Assembly (NCBI RefSeq): GCF_000292915.1
Contig: NC_018513.1
Coordinates: 3,286,001 to 3,350,000, forward strand
Source: Burkholderia cepacia GG4
GTDB lineage: Bacteria > Pseudomonadota > Gammaproteobacteria > Burkholderiales > Burkholderiaceae
Length of the DNA: 64,000 nucleotides
Direction: 5' to 3'
Of the stretch, positions 28,859 to 38,699 are shown one piece after another; the first letter of the stretch is position 1, and the number at the start of each line of letters is the position of its first letter. A program made the position numbers and the translations under genes. The notes beneath the pieces were generated by a model, which made no database searches, was not told the origin of the DNA, and saw only the letters and a program-made list of their open reading frames with translations.

Positions 28859-31800
28859 ATGCAACGCATCCTCAACGTGCTGACTCATCCGCGTACGCTC
28901 TCGATTGTCGGGATCGTCGCGCTAGCGGCGATTCTCTTCATCGTCGCCGACATGCTGCAGCTGCCGCTCCTGTGGGCGGCGATCGCCTTCGCGGCGATCC
29001 TCGCGCTGTGGCTCGGCGTCGCGTTGTGGCGCCGCTGGCGCGTGAAGCGCGCGAACCAGCAGCTCGGCCAGGTGCTGGAAGAGCAGGCGGAAACCGGCAA
29101 AATCGCCGCGCCGGCTGCGGCCGCCCTCGCCCCCGACGCGAAAACGGCCGACCTCGACGTGCTGCGCACGCGCCTGTCCGACGCGGTGAAGACGATCAAG
29201 ACGTCGAAGATCGGCCAGGTGTCGGGCGGCTCCGCGCTGTACGAACTGCCGTGGTACATCGTGATCGGCAACCCCGCCGCGGGCAAGAGCAGCGCGGTGC
29301 TCAATTCCGGCCTGCAGTTCCCGTTCGCGGACAAGAACAGCGCCGTGATCCACGGCATCGGCGGCACGCGCAACTGCGACTGGTTCTTCACGACCGAAGG
29401 GATCCTGCTCGACACGGCCGGCCGCTATTCGGTGCACGAGGAAGACCGCAGCGAGTGGCTCGGCTTCCTCGGCCTGCTGAAGCGCTACCGGCCGAAGGCG
29501 CCGATCAACGGCATCATCGTCACCGCGAGCATCGCCGAACTCACCGGCAACCGCCCCGAATTTGCGATCAACCTCGCGAAAAACCTGCGTCAGCGCGTTC
29601 AGGAGCTGACCGAGAAGCTCGAGGTGTTCGCGCCGGTCTACGTGATGTTCACCAAGGCCGACCTGATCACCGGCTTCACCGAATTCTTCAGCAGCAGCGA
29701 CAAGCACGAATACGACCGCGTGTGGGGCGCCACCCTGCCCTACGAGCCCGACGACAAGCGCGACGTGGTCGCGCAGTTCGACACGCACTTCGAGGAACTC
29801 TACGAAGGGCTGAAGGAAATCAGCATCGCGCAGCTGTCGCTGTCGCGCGGCAACCAGTTGTCACCGGGCCAGCTGAGCTTCCCGCTCGAATTCTCGACGA
29901 TCAAGCCGTCGCTGCGCGCGTTCCTCGCGACGCTGTTCGAAAACAACCCGTTCCAGTACAAGCCGATCTTCCGCGGCTTCTACTTCACGAGCGCGCTGCA
30001 GGAAGGCGAAACCAACAGCGCTGCCGCGCAGCGCATCGCGCACCGCTTCGGCCTCGACGCGAACGCGCTGCCGAAGCCGCACAGCGCGTTCTCGAAGAAC
30101 GGCTTCTTCCTGCGCGACCTGTTCTCGAAGGTGATCTTCGCCGACCGTCAGACCGTGCGCCAGTTCGCGAGCCCGACCAAGACACGGCTGCGCTACGCGA
30201 CCTTCTTCGGCTTCGTCGCCGCACTCGCGCTTGCGCTCGGCGGCTGGACCTGGTCGACCATCGGCAACCAGCAGCTCGTCGCGAACGTACAGGCCGACCT
30301 CGACAACGTCACGCGCCTGCAGCAGGGCCGCAACGACCTGCAGTCGCGCCTGCAGGCGATGGACATCCTCGAGGACCGGATCGAGCAGCTCGAGCAGTTC
30401 CGCCGCGACAAGCCGGTGTCGGTGTCGCTCGGCCTGTACCAGGGCGACCGTCTCGAGCAGCATCTGCTGACCGAGTACTACAACGGCGTACGCCAGATCC
30501 TGCTGGCACCGGTCTCGCAGAACCTCGCATCGTTCATGAAGGACGTGAACGCGCACCCCGAACAGCTCGTGCCGATGACGCGCCCGCCCGAATCGGGCGC
30601 CGTGCAGGGCGGCGCGCTGCCGGTCTCGACGAACCCGCCGGGCGCCGCACCGCTCGCCGCTGCCGCACCAGGCGCATCCGCCGCGACGGCCGCCGCGCCG
30701 CAAGCGCCGGCCGCGCCGCAAGGCGGGCTGTACAGCGACGCCTCGCCGACCAACGTGCAGGACGCGTACAACGCGCTGAAAACCTACCTGATGCTGTCCG
30801 ACAAGCGTCACGTCGAGCAGGCGCACCTGACCGACCAGCTCGCGCGCTTCTGGCGCGGCTGGCTCGAGACGAATCGCGGCAACATGCCGCGCGACGAGAT
30901 GATCAAGAGCGCCGAGCGCATGATCTCGTTCTATCTCGCCCGCGTGAACGACAACGACTGGCCGATGATCGACGCGAACCTCGCGCTCGTCGACCAGACC
31001 CGCGAGAACCTGCGCCGCGTCGTGCGCGGGATGCCGGCCCGCCAGCGCGTCTACGAGGAAATCAAGGCACGTGCGTCGACCCGCTTCGCGCCGATGACCA
31101 TCGCGCGCATCGTCGGCGACGGCAACCAGGCGCTGATCGCCGGCAGCTATGCGATCCCGGGCACCTTCACGCGCGAAGCGTGGTTCGACTACGTGCAGCC
31201 GGCGATCCGTGACGCCGCGACCAAGGAACTGCAGGCGAAGGACTGGGTGCTGAACACCTCGACGCAGGACGACCTGACGCTGGAAGGCAGCCCCGAGCAG
31301 ATCCAGAAGACGCTCGTCGGCATGTACAAGACCGAGTACGCGCAGCACTGGCAGAAGTTCATGCAGGGCATCGCGGTGCAGGGCTTCAGCAGCTTCGGCC
31401 AGGCCGTCGACGGGATGAACCGCCTCGGCGACCCGCAGGATTCGCCGATCCGCAAGGTCCTCGAGACCGCGTACGACCAGACGTCGTGGGACAACCCGTC
31501 GCTCGCGAACGTGGCGATCAAGAAGGCGCAGACGGGTGTCGTGAACTGGGTCAAGCAGTTGTTCACGCGCTCGCCGGCCGGCCAGGTGGCGGCCGCGAAC
31601 ATCGACATCAACGGCAATCCGGCCGAGGTGCCGATGGGTCCGATCGGCCAGGAGTTCATCGGGCTCGCACGGATCGTCGCGACGCACGACGGCACGTCGA
31701 TGCTCAAGGGCTACATGGACACGCTGTCGAAGGTCCGGACGCGCTTCAACGTGATCAAGAACCAGGGCGACCCCGGCCCCGGCGCGCGCCAGCTGATGCA

Positions 31801-32800
31801 GCAGACGCTCGACGGCAACGGCTCGGAACTCGCCGATTCGCTGAAGTTCGTCGACGAGCAGATGCTGACGGGCCTCACCGATTCGCAACGCAAGTCGCTG
31901 CGCCCGCTGCTGGTGCGGCCGCTGATGCAGGCGTTCTCGGTGGTGATCCAGCCGGCCAGCGCCGAAGTCAACAAGGTGTGGAACGCGCAGGTCTACCAGC
32001 CGTTCCAGAACTCGCTCGCGACCAAGTACCCGTTCGCGGCAAATGCGAAGGTCGAGGCCGGCGCCGGTGAAATCGCGCAGGTGTTCGGTCCGGACGGTTC
32101 GATCGCGAAGTTCGTCGGCTCGACGCTGGGCCCGCTCGCGGTGCGCCGCGGCGACACGCTCGCGGCCCGCACGTGGGGCGACATGGGCATCGGCCTCACG
32201 CCCGACTTCACGAACGGCTTCGCGCGCTGGGTCGCCCCGCTCGCCGGCGGTGCTGCAGGCGGCGCAGCCGCTGCGGCCGAACCGCAGACCGTGTTCCAGA
32301 TCCTGCCGCAGCCGAGCACGGGCACGACCGAATACACGGTCGCGATCGACGGGCAGCAGCTGCGCTACCGCAACACGCCGCCGCAGTGGACCAACTTCGT
32401 GTGGCCGAACCCGCAGGGCTCGCCGGGCGCGACGCTGTCCGCGACGACCTTCGACGGCCGCACGGTGCAGCTCGTCAACGAGCCGGGCCGCTACGGTCTG
32501 GAGAAGCTGATCAACTCGGCGCAGCGCAAGCGCCGGCCGGACGGCACCTTCGACCTCACGTGGGTCCAGGGCAGCGTGAACGTGTCGGTGACGATGCGCA
32601 TCATCAGCACGTCGCAGCCGACGGGCGGCGGCGGCGACCAGCCGCAGCAGCAGAGCCTGCGCGGCCTGCAGCTGCCGTCGTCGGTCGCCGACGCGAGCGC
32701 GGGCGCCGCGCAGAACGCGACGCAGGCCGGCACGGGCGCGCCGGCCGCAGCACCGGCCGTCACGGCCGCCACCGCAACGAATGCCCAGGAGGCGCAATGA
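28859..32800 (+). CDS. tssM: Type VI secretion membrane-core protein TssM (IcmF)
   Basis: TssM spans the inner membrane and, with TssL and TssJ, forms the trans-envelope complex that docks the baseplate. The 1313-residue protein has two N-terminal membrane helices (about 17-30 and 36-57), a cytoplasmic domain with Walker A GNPAAGKSS at 137-145, a third helix near residue 450 (FFGFVAALALALGGW) and a large periplasmic part ending in the IcmF C-terminal domain. A Pro/Ala-rich insert lies near residues 590-625 and another at the C-terminus. It overlaps tagF by four bases (ATGA), implying coupled translation. Confidence 0.97.
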   Translation: MQRILNVLTHPRTLSIVGIVALAAILFIVADMLQLPLLWAAIAFAAILALWLGVALWRRWRVKRANQQLGQVLEEQAETGKIAAPAAAALAPDAKTADLDVLRTRLSDAVKTIKTSKIGQVSGGSALYELPWYIVIGNPAAGKSSAVLNSGLQFPFADKNSAVIHGIGGTRNCDWFFTTEGILLDTAGRYSVHEEDRSEWLGFLGLLKRYRPKAPINGIIVTASIAELTGNRPEFAINLAKNLRQRVQELTEKLEVFAPVYVMFTKADLITGFTEFFSSSDKHEYDRVWGATLPYEPDDKRDVVAQFDTHFEELYEGLKEISIAQLSLSRGNQLSPGQLSFPLEFSTIKPSLRAFLATLFENNPFQYKPIFRGFYFTSALQEGETNSAAAQRIAHRFGLDANALPKPHSAFSKNGFFLRDLFSKVIFADRQTVRQFASPTKTRLRYATFFGFVAALALALGGWTWSTIGNQQLVANVQADLDNVTRLQQGRNDLQSRLQAMDILEDRIEQLEQFRRDKPVSVSLGLYQGDRLEQHLLTEYYNGVRQILLAPVSQNLASFMKDVNAHPEQLVPMTRPPESGAVQGGALPVSTNPPGAAPLAAAAPGASAATAAAPQAPAAPQGGLYSDASPTNVQDAYNALKTYLMLSDKRHVEQAHLTDQLARFWRGWLETNRGNMPRDEMIKSAERMISFYLARVNDNDWPMIDANLALVDQTRENLRRVVRGMPARQRVYEEIKARASTRFAPMTIARIVGDGNQALIAGSYAIPGTFTREAWFDYVQPAIRDAATKELQAKDWVLNTSTQDDLTLEGSPEQIQKTLVGMYKTEYAQHWQKFMQGIAVQGFSSFGQAVDGMNRLGDPQDSPIRKVLETAYDQTSWDNPSLANVAIKKAQTGVVNWVKQLFTRSPAGQVAAANIDINGNPAEVPMGPIGQEFIGLARIVATHDGTSMLKGYMDTLSKVRTRFNVIKNQGDPGPGARQLMQQTLDGNGSELADSLKFVDEQMLTGLTDSQRKSLRPLLVRPLMQAFSVVIQPASAEVNKVWNAQVYQPFQNSLATKYPFAANAKVEAGAGEIAQVFGPDGSIAKFVGSTLGPLAVRRGDTLAARTWGDMGIGLTPDFTNGFARWVAPLAGGAAGGAAAAAEPQTVFQILPQPSTGTTEYTVAIDGQQLRYRNTPPQWTNFVWPNPQGSPGATLSATTFDGRTVQLVNEPGRYGLEKLINSAQRKRRPDGTFDLTWVQGSVNVSVTMRIISTSQPTGGGGDQPQQQSLRGLQLPSSVADASAGAAQNATQAGTGAPAAAPAVTAATATNAQEAQ

Positions 32801-33786
32801 CGCAAACCGTTCAGGCGCAGATCGCCTACTTCGGCAAGATTCCGTCGCGCGGCGACTTCGTGAAGAGCCAGCACAACCCGCAGCTGCTGCAGACGCTCGA
32901 TCGCTGGATCGCGCAGGCGCTCGAACTGCTCGCGGAAGATCCGCGCTGGAAGATCGTCTACGAGGATGCGAAGCCGATGCATTTCGCGTTCCTCGGCTCG
33001 CGCAGCAAGCTCGCGATCGCGGGCCACATGGTCGCGAGCCATGACGTGTCGATGCGCCGCTTCCCGTTCCTCGGCGCGACCGCGCTCGAGGTCGACCGGC
33101 CGCTCGCGTTCCTCGCGCGCAGCCCGCTCGCGTTCGCGCGGCTGTGGTCGCGCGTCGCCGCGCAGATGCCGCCGCTGCTCGCGAAGGACGAACCGCCCGG
33201 CGCGCTGCAGGCGCTCGGCGACACGCAGGTGCCGATCGACGTCGGCGGCCCCGGCACGTCGCATGACGGCACCTTCAACGACTTCATCGAACACCAGTCG
33301 CTGTACGGCCTGCAGCAGATGCTGCTCGAAAGCGGCCATCCGGTGCGGCTGCGCGGCGCGATGCTCGCGCTCGGCTCGCTGCTGCGGCCCGTGATGCAAA
33401 GCGGCTCGTCGCACATCGAGCGCGGCCTCACGCTGCCGCTGCCGGTCGATCCGTTCTATCGCAGCCTCGTCGCCGCGTTCTGGCTCGAACTGGTCGCGCC
33501 GTTCGTCGCGCAGGCCGACTTCGAGCTCGCGATCTTCATCGGCACGATTGCCGAGCGCGAACGGCTGATCATCGGCTTCAACGGCGCGTCGTCGAAGACG
33601 CTGCTGAGCGTCGTCGATCCGCAAACCTACGCCGCCCACAACATCGACATCGACGATCCCGAGTGGATCGACGCCCATGCGCAAAACGATCAGCAGATCA
33701 GCAAGCTCGTCAGCTACCTCGACCAACCGCAACTCTCGCTGCGCGTCGCCATCGACGCGTTCCGCGAAGCGTTCATCGGAGGCTGA
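32797..33786 (+). CDS. tagF: Type VI accessory regulator TagF
   Basis: This 329-residue protein starts with AQIAYFGKIPSRGDFVK, the hallmark of the TagF (ImpM/DUF2094) family. TagF is a cytoplasmic post-translational repressor of type VI secretion in Pseudomonas and Agrobacterium, acting with the Fha/PppA or related signalling arm. No fha, ppkA or pppA gene is present in this cluster, so its mode of action here is open. The start ATG 32797 overlaps the tssM stop and has AGGAGG upstream. Confidence 0.93.
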   Translation: MTQTVQAQIAYFGKIPSRGDFVKSQHNPQLLQTLDRWIAQALELLAEDPRWKIVYEDAKPMHFAFLGSRSKLAIAGHMVASHDVSMRRFPFLGATALEVDRPLAFLARSPLAFARLWSRVAAQMPPLLAKDEPPGALQALGDTQVPIDVGGPGTSHDGTFNDFIEHQSLYGLQQMLLESGHPVRLRGAMLALGSLLRPVMQSGSSHIERGLTLPLPVDPFYRSLVAAFWLELVAPFVAQADFELAIFIGTIAERERLIIGFNGASSKTLLSVVDPQTYAAHNIDIDDPEWIDAHAQNDQQISKLVSYLDQPQLSLRVAIDAFREAFIGG

Positions 33787-33790
33787 CGGG

Positions 33791-34747
33791 ATGCAACGCA
33801 CGATTCACGTCCGGCTCACGCGCGTCTCGCCCTTCGTTGCCGGCCTCGTCACCGCCGGCCTCATCGCCAGCGGTGCGGCCTACGCGCAGAACACGGGCGG
33901 CGCGACCGTCACGCCGGTCGGCAACGGCACGGTCGCGACCGCCGCCCTGCCCGCGAATACGAACGCGAACCCCGGCACCGCGCCGGCCACGGCATCGGGC
34001 ACGGTGGTGCACGGCACCGCCGGCACGATCACGCCGCCGCCCACGAACGCGGCGCCCGGCCAGGTCGTGGTCGGCGGCAAGGTGCCCGACGAGGCGACCA
34101 AGGCCGCCGTGCTGCAGAAGCTGCGCGACACCTACGGCGCGGCGAACGTGGTCGACCAGATCGAGGTCGGCGACGTCGCGACACCGCCGAACTGGAGCGC
34201 GAACGTGCAGAAGCTGCTCGGCGCGCAGCTCAAGCAGATCAGCAAGGGCCAGCTGAAGATCAACGGCACGCAGATCGAGATGAAGGGCGAGGTGCACAAC
34301 GAGGCGCAGCGCCAGCAGCTCGCGAGCGACATGGCGAACACGCTGAACCCGACGTACACGATCAGGAACGGGCTGCGCGTGTCGGCGTCCGAGCAGGGCC
34401 TGCTCGACCAGACGCTCGCGAACCGCACGATCGAGTTCGAGACGGGCAGCGCGACGCTGACGCCGCAAGGCAGGCAGATTCTCGACCAGATGGCGGCCGC
34501 GCTGTCGAAGATGCAGAACCGCACGGTCGACATCATCGGCCACACCGACAACTCGGGGAACCGAACGTCGAACATCGCGCTGAGCCAGGCGCGCGCGGAC
34601 GCGGTGAAGGGCTACCTGATCACGAAGAGCATCCCGCCGCAGCAAATGACGACGACGGGTGTCGGACCGGATCAGCCGATCGCGCCGAACGACACGGCCG
34701 ACGGGCGGGCCCGCAACCGGCGCATCGAGTTCCGGGTCGGGCAGTAA
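33791..34747 (+). CDS. OmpA-family peptidoglycan-binding protein of the type VI cluster
   Basis: This 318-residue exported protein has a signal peptide ending near ASGAAYA (about residue 29), a low-complexity Thr/Ala/Pro stretch, a BON-like middle region and a C-terminal OmpA-like domain (about 200-318) with GHTDNSGNRTSN and ARNRRIEFRV, which binds peptidoglycan. TssL in this cluster lacks such a domain, so this separate protein may anchor the complex to the wall. It starts 4 bases after tagF. The earlier in-frame ATG 33677 lies inside tagF and is rejected. Confidence 0.9.
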   Translation: MQRTIHVRLTRVSPFVAGLVTAGLIASGAAYAQNTGGATVTPVGNGTVATAALPANTNANPGTAPATASGTVVHGTAGTITPPPTNAAPGQVVVGGKVPDEATKAAVLQKLRDTYGAANVVDQIEVGDVATPPNWSANVQKLLGAQLKQISKGQLKINGTQIEMKGEVHNEAQRQQLASDMANTLNPTYTIRNGLRVSASEQGLLDQTLANRTIEFETGSATLTPQGRQILDQMAAALSKMQNRTVDIIGHTDNSGNRTSNIALSQARADAVKGYLITKSIPPQQMTTTGVGPDQPIAPNDTADGRARNRRIEFRVGQ

Positions 34748-34758
34748 CCGATGGATCC

Positions 34759-34819
34759 GGGCCGCTCCGCGGAGCGGCCCGACATGCAACGGGCGGCGGC
34801 AGTCATGCGTCGCCCGTTG
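34759..34819. terminator. Two hairpins between convergent ompA-like and tssA genes
   Basis: GGGCCGCTCC (34759-34768) pairs with GGAGCGGCCC (34771-34780), and CAACGGGCG (34787-34795) pairs with CGCCCGTTG (34811-34819). Neither has a strong T-run, but their position just after one stop codon and just before the other suggests a two-way termination zone. Confidence 0.6.
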
Positions 34820-34824
34820 TGCGT

Positions 34825-35946
34825 TTACGACTGCTCGTCGGGCTTCACGCCGAGCAGCTCGCGAATATGCGACAGCGAGCCGTCGTCCTTCACGACGCTC
34901 TCGAGCCACTTGTGCAGCGGCATGTCGGCCCATTCGGCCGCCTTGTCGGCGAGATACGCGACCGGGCTGTGCGGCTCGGTCTGGCGGAAATAGCGTGCGA
35001 CCGAACGCAGCTGGTCGACGGCCTGCGCACGGTTCTGGATGCCGGCGATCATCTGCGTCACCGGCGGACGCGGAGCGGTCTGCGACTGCACGTGGGTCTC
35101 CTCGGTGTGGAACGCATCGCCGAAGCTCGGCTCGATACGCTCGGGCTGCGCCTGCGGCGCCGCCGGCGCATGCGGCGCGCTGCCCGTATAGCCCTGCTCG
35201 CGCGCAAAGCGCTCGGCGAGCCGGTATACGGTCTCGAATGCGTCGCGCGTCTGCCGGAAGCTCGGCGCCGAATTGCCCGCGCGTTCGACGAGCCGCTCCT
35301 CGAACGCGTCGAGCGCGATTTCGAATGCCTTCAGGTTCGCGAGCAGTCCGGCATAGAACGCGATCGGCGTCACGCGCCGCGACGCATCGATCTGTTCGAC
35401 CGACGGCTTGCCGCGCGCGATGTCGTCCGCGTGCTCGGGGTCGCGCTTCACGGCCTGCGCAACGTGCTGCGCGACTTCCCAGTCGAGTGTGGTGAACGCG
35501 TTCGACGCGCCTTCCGTCACCGGAATGCCGCGCAGAAGTTCGGCCGTGCGCCCGGACAGCCAGGCGACGTTGCCGAGCCGGTATTCGACATCGTCGCCTT
35601 CGGGCAGCGGATGCACGGTGTCCCAGTAGTCGCGGCACAGCCCTTCCAGCAGCGCATAGCCTTCGGTGAGGCCGGTGATGCCGTCCTCCAGCGCGAGCGC
35701 CTCGGTCAGCCACACGGCGAGCCGCAGGTCCTTGGTGCGGGTGCGCAGCAGCGCGCCCGCATGATCGACGACGAAGCCCCAGTCGGCCTCCTTGATCTCG
35801 GTTACCCACTCGCCCTGGTCGAGCGTCGGATCGTCATAGCGGCGCGCGTCCTGGATCGCGTCGAATTCGTTCGAGAACAGCAGGTCGTCGCCGCTGGGCG
35901 ACGCATCGCTGATCGGCGTCAGCAGCTCGGGGAGATTGATCGGCAT
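34825..35946 (-). CDS. tssA: Type VI baseplate/tail-cap protein TssA
   Basis: This 373-residue protein has the N-terminal ImpA domain, with PISDASPSGDDLLFSNEFD, WLTEALALEDGITGL and DTVHPLPEGDDVEYR. TssA primes assembly of the tail tube and sheath and stays at the distal or baseplate end. It has a short C-terminal domain typical of the TssA1 class. It is the last gene of the minus-strand operon, 39 bases after tssH. Confidence 0.95.
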   Translation of the reverse strand: MPINLPELLTPISDASPSGDDLLFSNEFDAIQDARRYDDPTLDQGEWVTEIKEADWGFVVDHAGALLRTRTKDLRLAVWLTEALALEDGITGLTEGYALLEGLCRDYWDTVHPLPEGDDVEYRLGNVAWLSGRTAELLRGIPVTEGASNAFTTLDWEVAQHVAQAVKRDPEHADDIARGKPSVEQIDASRRVTPIAFYAGLLANLKAFEIALDAFEERLVERAGNSAPSFRQTRDAFETVYRLAERFAREQGYTGSAPHAPAAPQAQPERIEPSFGDAFHTEETHVQSQTAPRPPVTQMIAGIQNRAQAVDQLRSVARYFRQTEPHSPVAYLADKAAEWADMPLHKWLESVVKDDGSLSHIRELLGVKPDEQS

Positions 35947-35985
35947 GGTTCGGTCAGTTCATCAATGCGGGTTGCGCGGCCGCGC

Positions 35986-38655
35986 TCATTCGACGGTGTA
36001 CGCGAATTCGCCGGCCTCGTCCGCGCGCACCGCAATGCGCGCGATGGCCGCGCCGTCGGCGATCCGGCCGAGCACGTGGCCCGCGATCTCCGGCAGCAGC
36101 GTACCGTTCAGGATATGGTCGACGTTGCGGGCGCCCGAATCGACCTCGGTGCAGCGCGCGAGCACCGCGTCGACGAGCGATTCATCCCACTCGAACGCGG
36201 CCTTGTGGTTCGCATCGATGCGGCGGCGGATCCGTTCGAGCTTCAGCTCGATGATCTCGGCCAGCACGTCGTCGGAAATCGGATAGTACGGCACGACCTT
36301 CATCCGGCCGAGGAACGCCGGTTTGAACGTCTTGTACAGCTGCGGGCGCAGCGCCTCGGCGAGCGCGTCCGGATCGGGCAGTTCCTCGGCCGGCTTGTTC
36401 AGGCACGCCTGCATCACCGCGGCCGACCCGACGTTCGACGTCAGGATGATCAGCGTGTTGCGGAAGTCGATCTCGCGCCCCTCGGCGTCGTCCATCGTGC
36501 CCTTGTCGAACACCTGGAAGAACATCTCGAGCACGTCCGGGTGGGCCTTCTCGACCTCGTCGAGCAGCACGACGGAATACGGGTTGCGGCGCACCGCCTC
36601 GGTCAGCACGCCGCCCTCGCCGTAGCCGACGTAGCCCGGCGGCGAACCCTTCAGGCCCGACACGCTGTGCGCTTCCTGGTACTCGCTCATGTTGATCGTG
36701 ACCATCTTGCGCTCGCCGCCGTACAGGATGTCGGCCAGCGCGAGCGCCGTCTCGGTCTTGCCGACGCCCGACGGCCCGACGAACATGAACACGCCGCGCG
36801 GCTTGTTCGGATCCTCGAGGTTCGCGGTCGCGGTGCGCACGCGCTGCGCGATCGCGTCGAGCGCATGGTCCTGGCCGATCACGCGCGCGGTCAGCAGCGG
36901 CTGCAGGTTCAGCACGGTGTCGATCTCGTCCTTCACCATCCGGCCGAGCGGAATGCCGGTCCAGGCGGCGACGATCCCGGCGACGACGTGGCCGTCGACC
37001 TGCAGCGGCACCATCGGCTCGCCGCCCTGCAACGCGTGCAGCGCCGCGACGCGTTCGGCCAGCTTGTCGCGCGTGGCCGGCACGTCGACCGGCTCGCCGT
37101 GTTCCGACGGACCTCGCGCCTTGTCGAGCGCGTCCCGCAGCTCGGTGATCTCGGCGACGATCACACGTTCCGCTTCATAGCGTGCCTCGTCCTGCGCAAG
37201 CTGTTCGAGCGCCGTGTCGCGCGCGCCGCGCAGCTCGCCGAGCCGCTCGTCGTGCGCCGCACCGCCCGCCGCTTCGCGCTCCAGCGACGCGATCTCCGCG
37301 TCGATGCGCTCGATGCGCTTCTTCGTGTCGTCGATCGCCGCCGGCGTCGCGCTGTGCGCGAGCGCGACCTTCGCACAGGCGGTGTCGAGCACGCTGATCG
37401 CCTTGTCCGGCAGCTGCCGGCCGCTGATGTAGCGATGCGACAGGCGCACGGCCTCGGTGATCGCGTCGTCGAGGATTCGCACGTTGAAGTGCTGTTCCAT
37501 CAACCCCGACATCCCGCGCAGCATCGCGGCCGCGAGCGGCTCGCTCGGCTCCTCGACCTTCACGACCTGGAAGCGCCGCGCGAGCGCCGCGTCCTTCTCG
37601 AAGTACTTCTTGTATTCGCTCCACGTTGTCGCGGCGATCGTGCGCAGCTCGCCGCGCGCGAGCGCCGGCTTCAGCAGGTTCGCCGCGTCGTTCTGGCCGG
37701 CCTGGCCGCCTGCGCCGATGATCGTGTGCGCCTCGTCGATGAACAGGATGATCGGGTGCGCGCTCTTCTTCACCTCGTCGATCACGCTCTTCAGGCGGTT
37801 CTCGAACTCGCCCTTCACGCTCGCGCCGGCTTGCAGCAGCCCCATGTCGAGCACGTGCAGCGCGACGCCGCGCAACGGCGGCGGCACGTCGTCGGCCGCG
37901 ATCCGCAGCGCGAGGCCCTCGACGACCGCCGTTTTGCCGACGCCGGCCTCGCCGGTCATGATCGGGTTGTTCTGGCGGCGGCGCATCAGGATGTCGATGG
38001 CCTGGCGGATCTCGGCTTCGCGGCCGATCACCGGGTCGATCTTGCCGTCGCGCGCGCGCTGCGTGAGGTTGGTCGTGTAGGTGTCGAGCGCGGGCGTCTT
38101 CGACGGGCCGGCCGCGGGCGCGGCTCCGTCGAGAGCCGGCGCGACGTCGGCGCCTTCCGCGTCCGGCTGGCGCGGCTCGGCCTCGCTCGACCCGGCCATG
38201 ATCTCGTCGAACTTGTGCTTCAGGTCGGTCACGTTCATTTCCGCGAACTGCGACGACATCCGTTGCGCGAACTGCGCGAGATCGGGCGCGGTCAACAGCG
38301 CGAGCAGCAGGTGGCCCGAGCGGATCCGGCCGAGCTGCGAATCGAGCGACGCGATCAGCCACGCCTGCTCGAACAGCGCGATCAGGTGCACGGAAAACAC
38401 CGGCGTGCGCGTGTTGCCCGTCTTCAGGCGCGTGAGTTCGCGCTCGAGATCGGCACGCAGCGCATGCGGATCGACGCGGCTCGCGCGCAGCGCGAGCGGC
38501 AGGTCGCCCGTCGCTTCGTCGAGCAGCGCGAGGAACAGGTGCTCCAGATCGACCTCGTAGTGGCCGCGCGCCAGGCACGCGCTCGCCGCACGCTCGGCCG
38601 CGTGCCGGCACAGCGGGTTCAGTTTCGTGATCAGGGTCTTCAGAGGCGTGCTCAT
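35986..38655 (-). CDS. tssH: Type VI sheath-disassembly AAA+ ATPase TssH (ClpV)
   Basis: ClpV recycles contracted TssB/TssC sheaths. The 889-residue protein has an N-terminal Clp-N domain, then two AAA+ modules: Walker A GEAGVGKT at 235-242 and GPSGVGKT in the second module, each with a Walker B (LFIDEAH, VLLDEVEKAH). The pore loop GSPPGYVGYGEGG is intact. Between them is a coiled-coil M domain. The frame is open further upstream, but ATG 38655 (MSTPLKTLITKLN) is the family start. Confidence 0.97.
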   Translation of the reverse strand: MSTPLKTLITKLNPLCRHAAERAASACLARGHYEVDLEHLFLALLDEATGDLPLALRASRVDPHALRADLERELTRLKTGNTRTPVFSVHLIALFEQAWLIASLDSQLGRIRSGHLLLALLTAPDLAQFAQRMSSQFAEMNVTDLKHKFDEIMAGSSEAEPRQPDAEGADVAPALDGAAPAAGPSKTPALDTYTTNLTQRARDGKIDPVIGREAEIRQAIDILMRRRQNNPIMTGEAGVGKTAVVEGLALRIAADDVPPPLRGVALHVLDMGLLQAGASVKGEFENRLKSVIDEVKKSAHPIILFIDEAHTIIGAGGQAGQNDAANLLKPALARGELRTIAATTWSEYKKYFEKDAALARRFQVVKVEEPSEPLAAAMLRGMSGLMEQHFNVRILDDAITEAVRLSHRYISGRQLPDKAISVLDTACAKVALAHSATPAAIDDTKKRIERIDAEIASLEREAAGGAAHDERLGELRGARDTALEQLAQDEARYEAERVIVAEITELRDALDKARGPSEHGEPVDVPATRDKLAERVAALHALQGGEPMVPLQVDGHVVAGIVAAWTGIPLGRMVKDEIDTVLNLQPLLTARVIGQDHALDAIAQRVRTATANLEDPNKPRGVFMFVGPSGVGKTETALALADILYGGERKMVTINMSEYQEAHSVSGLKGSPPGYVGYGEGGVLTEAVRRNPYSVVLLDEVEKAHPDVLEMFFQVFDKGTMDDAEGREIDFRNTLIILTSNVGSAAVMQACLNKPAEELPDPDALAEALRPQLYKTFKPAFLGRMKVVPYYPISDDVLAEIIELKLERIRRRIDANHKAAFEWDESLVDAVLARCTEVDSGARNVDHILNGTLLPEIAGHVLGRIADGAAIARIAVRADEAGEFAYTVE

Positions 38656-38699
38656 GGCGTCGATCTCAGGTTCGATTGCGTGTTTGTTGTCGTTCGGAA

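Noticed and set aside
29861..32797. 978-codon minus-strand frame opposite tssM
   Set aside because: Antisense shadow of tssM, no recognisable domains, Arg-rich throughout.
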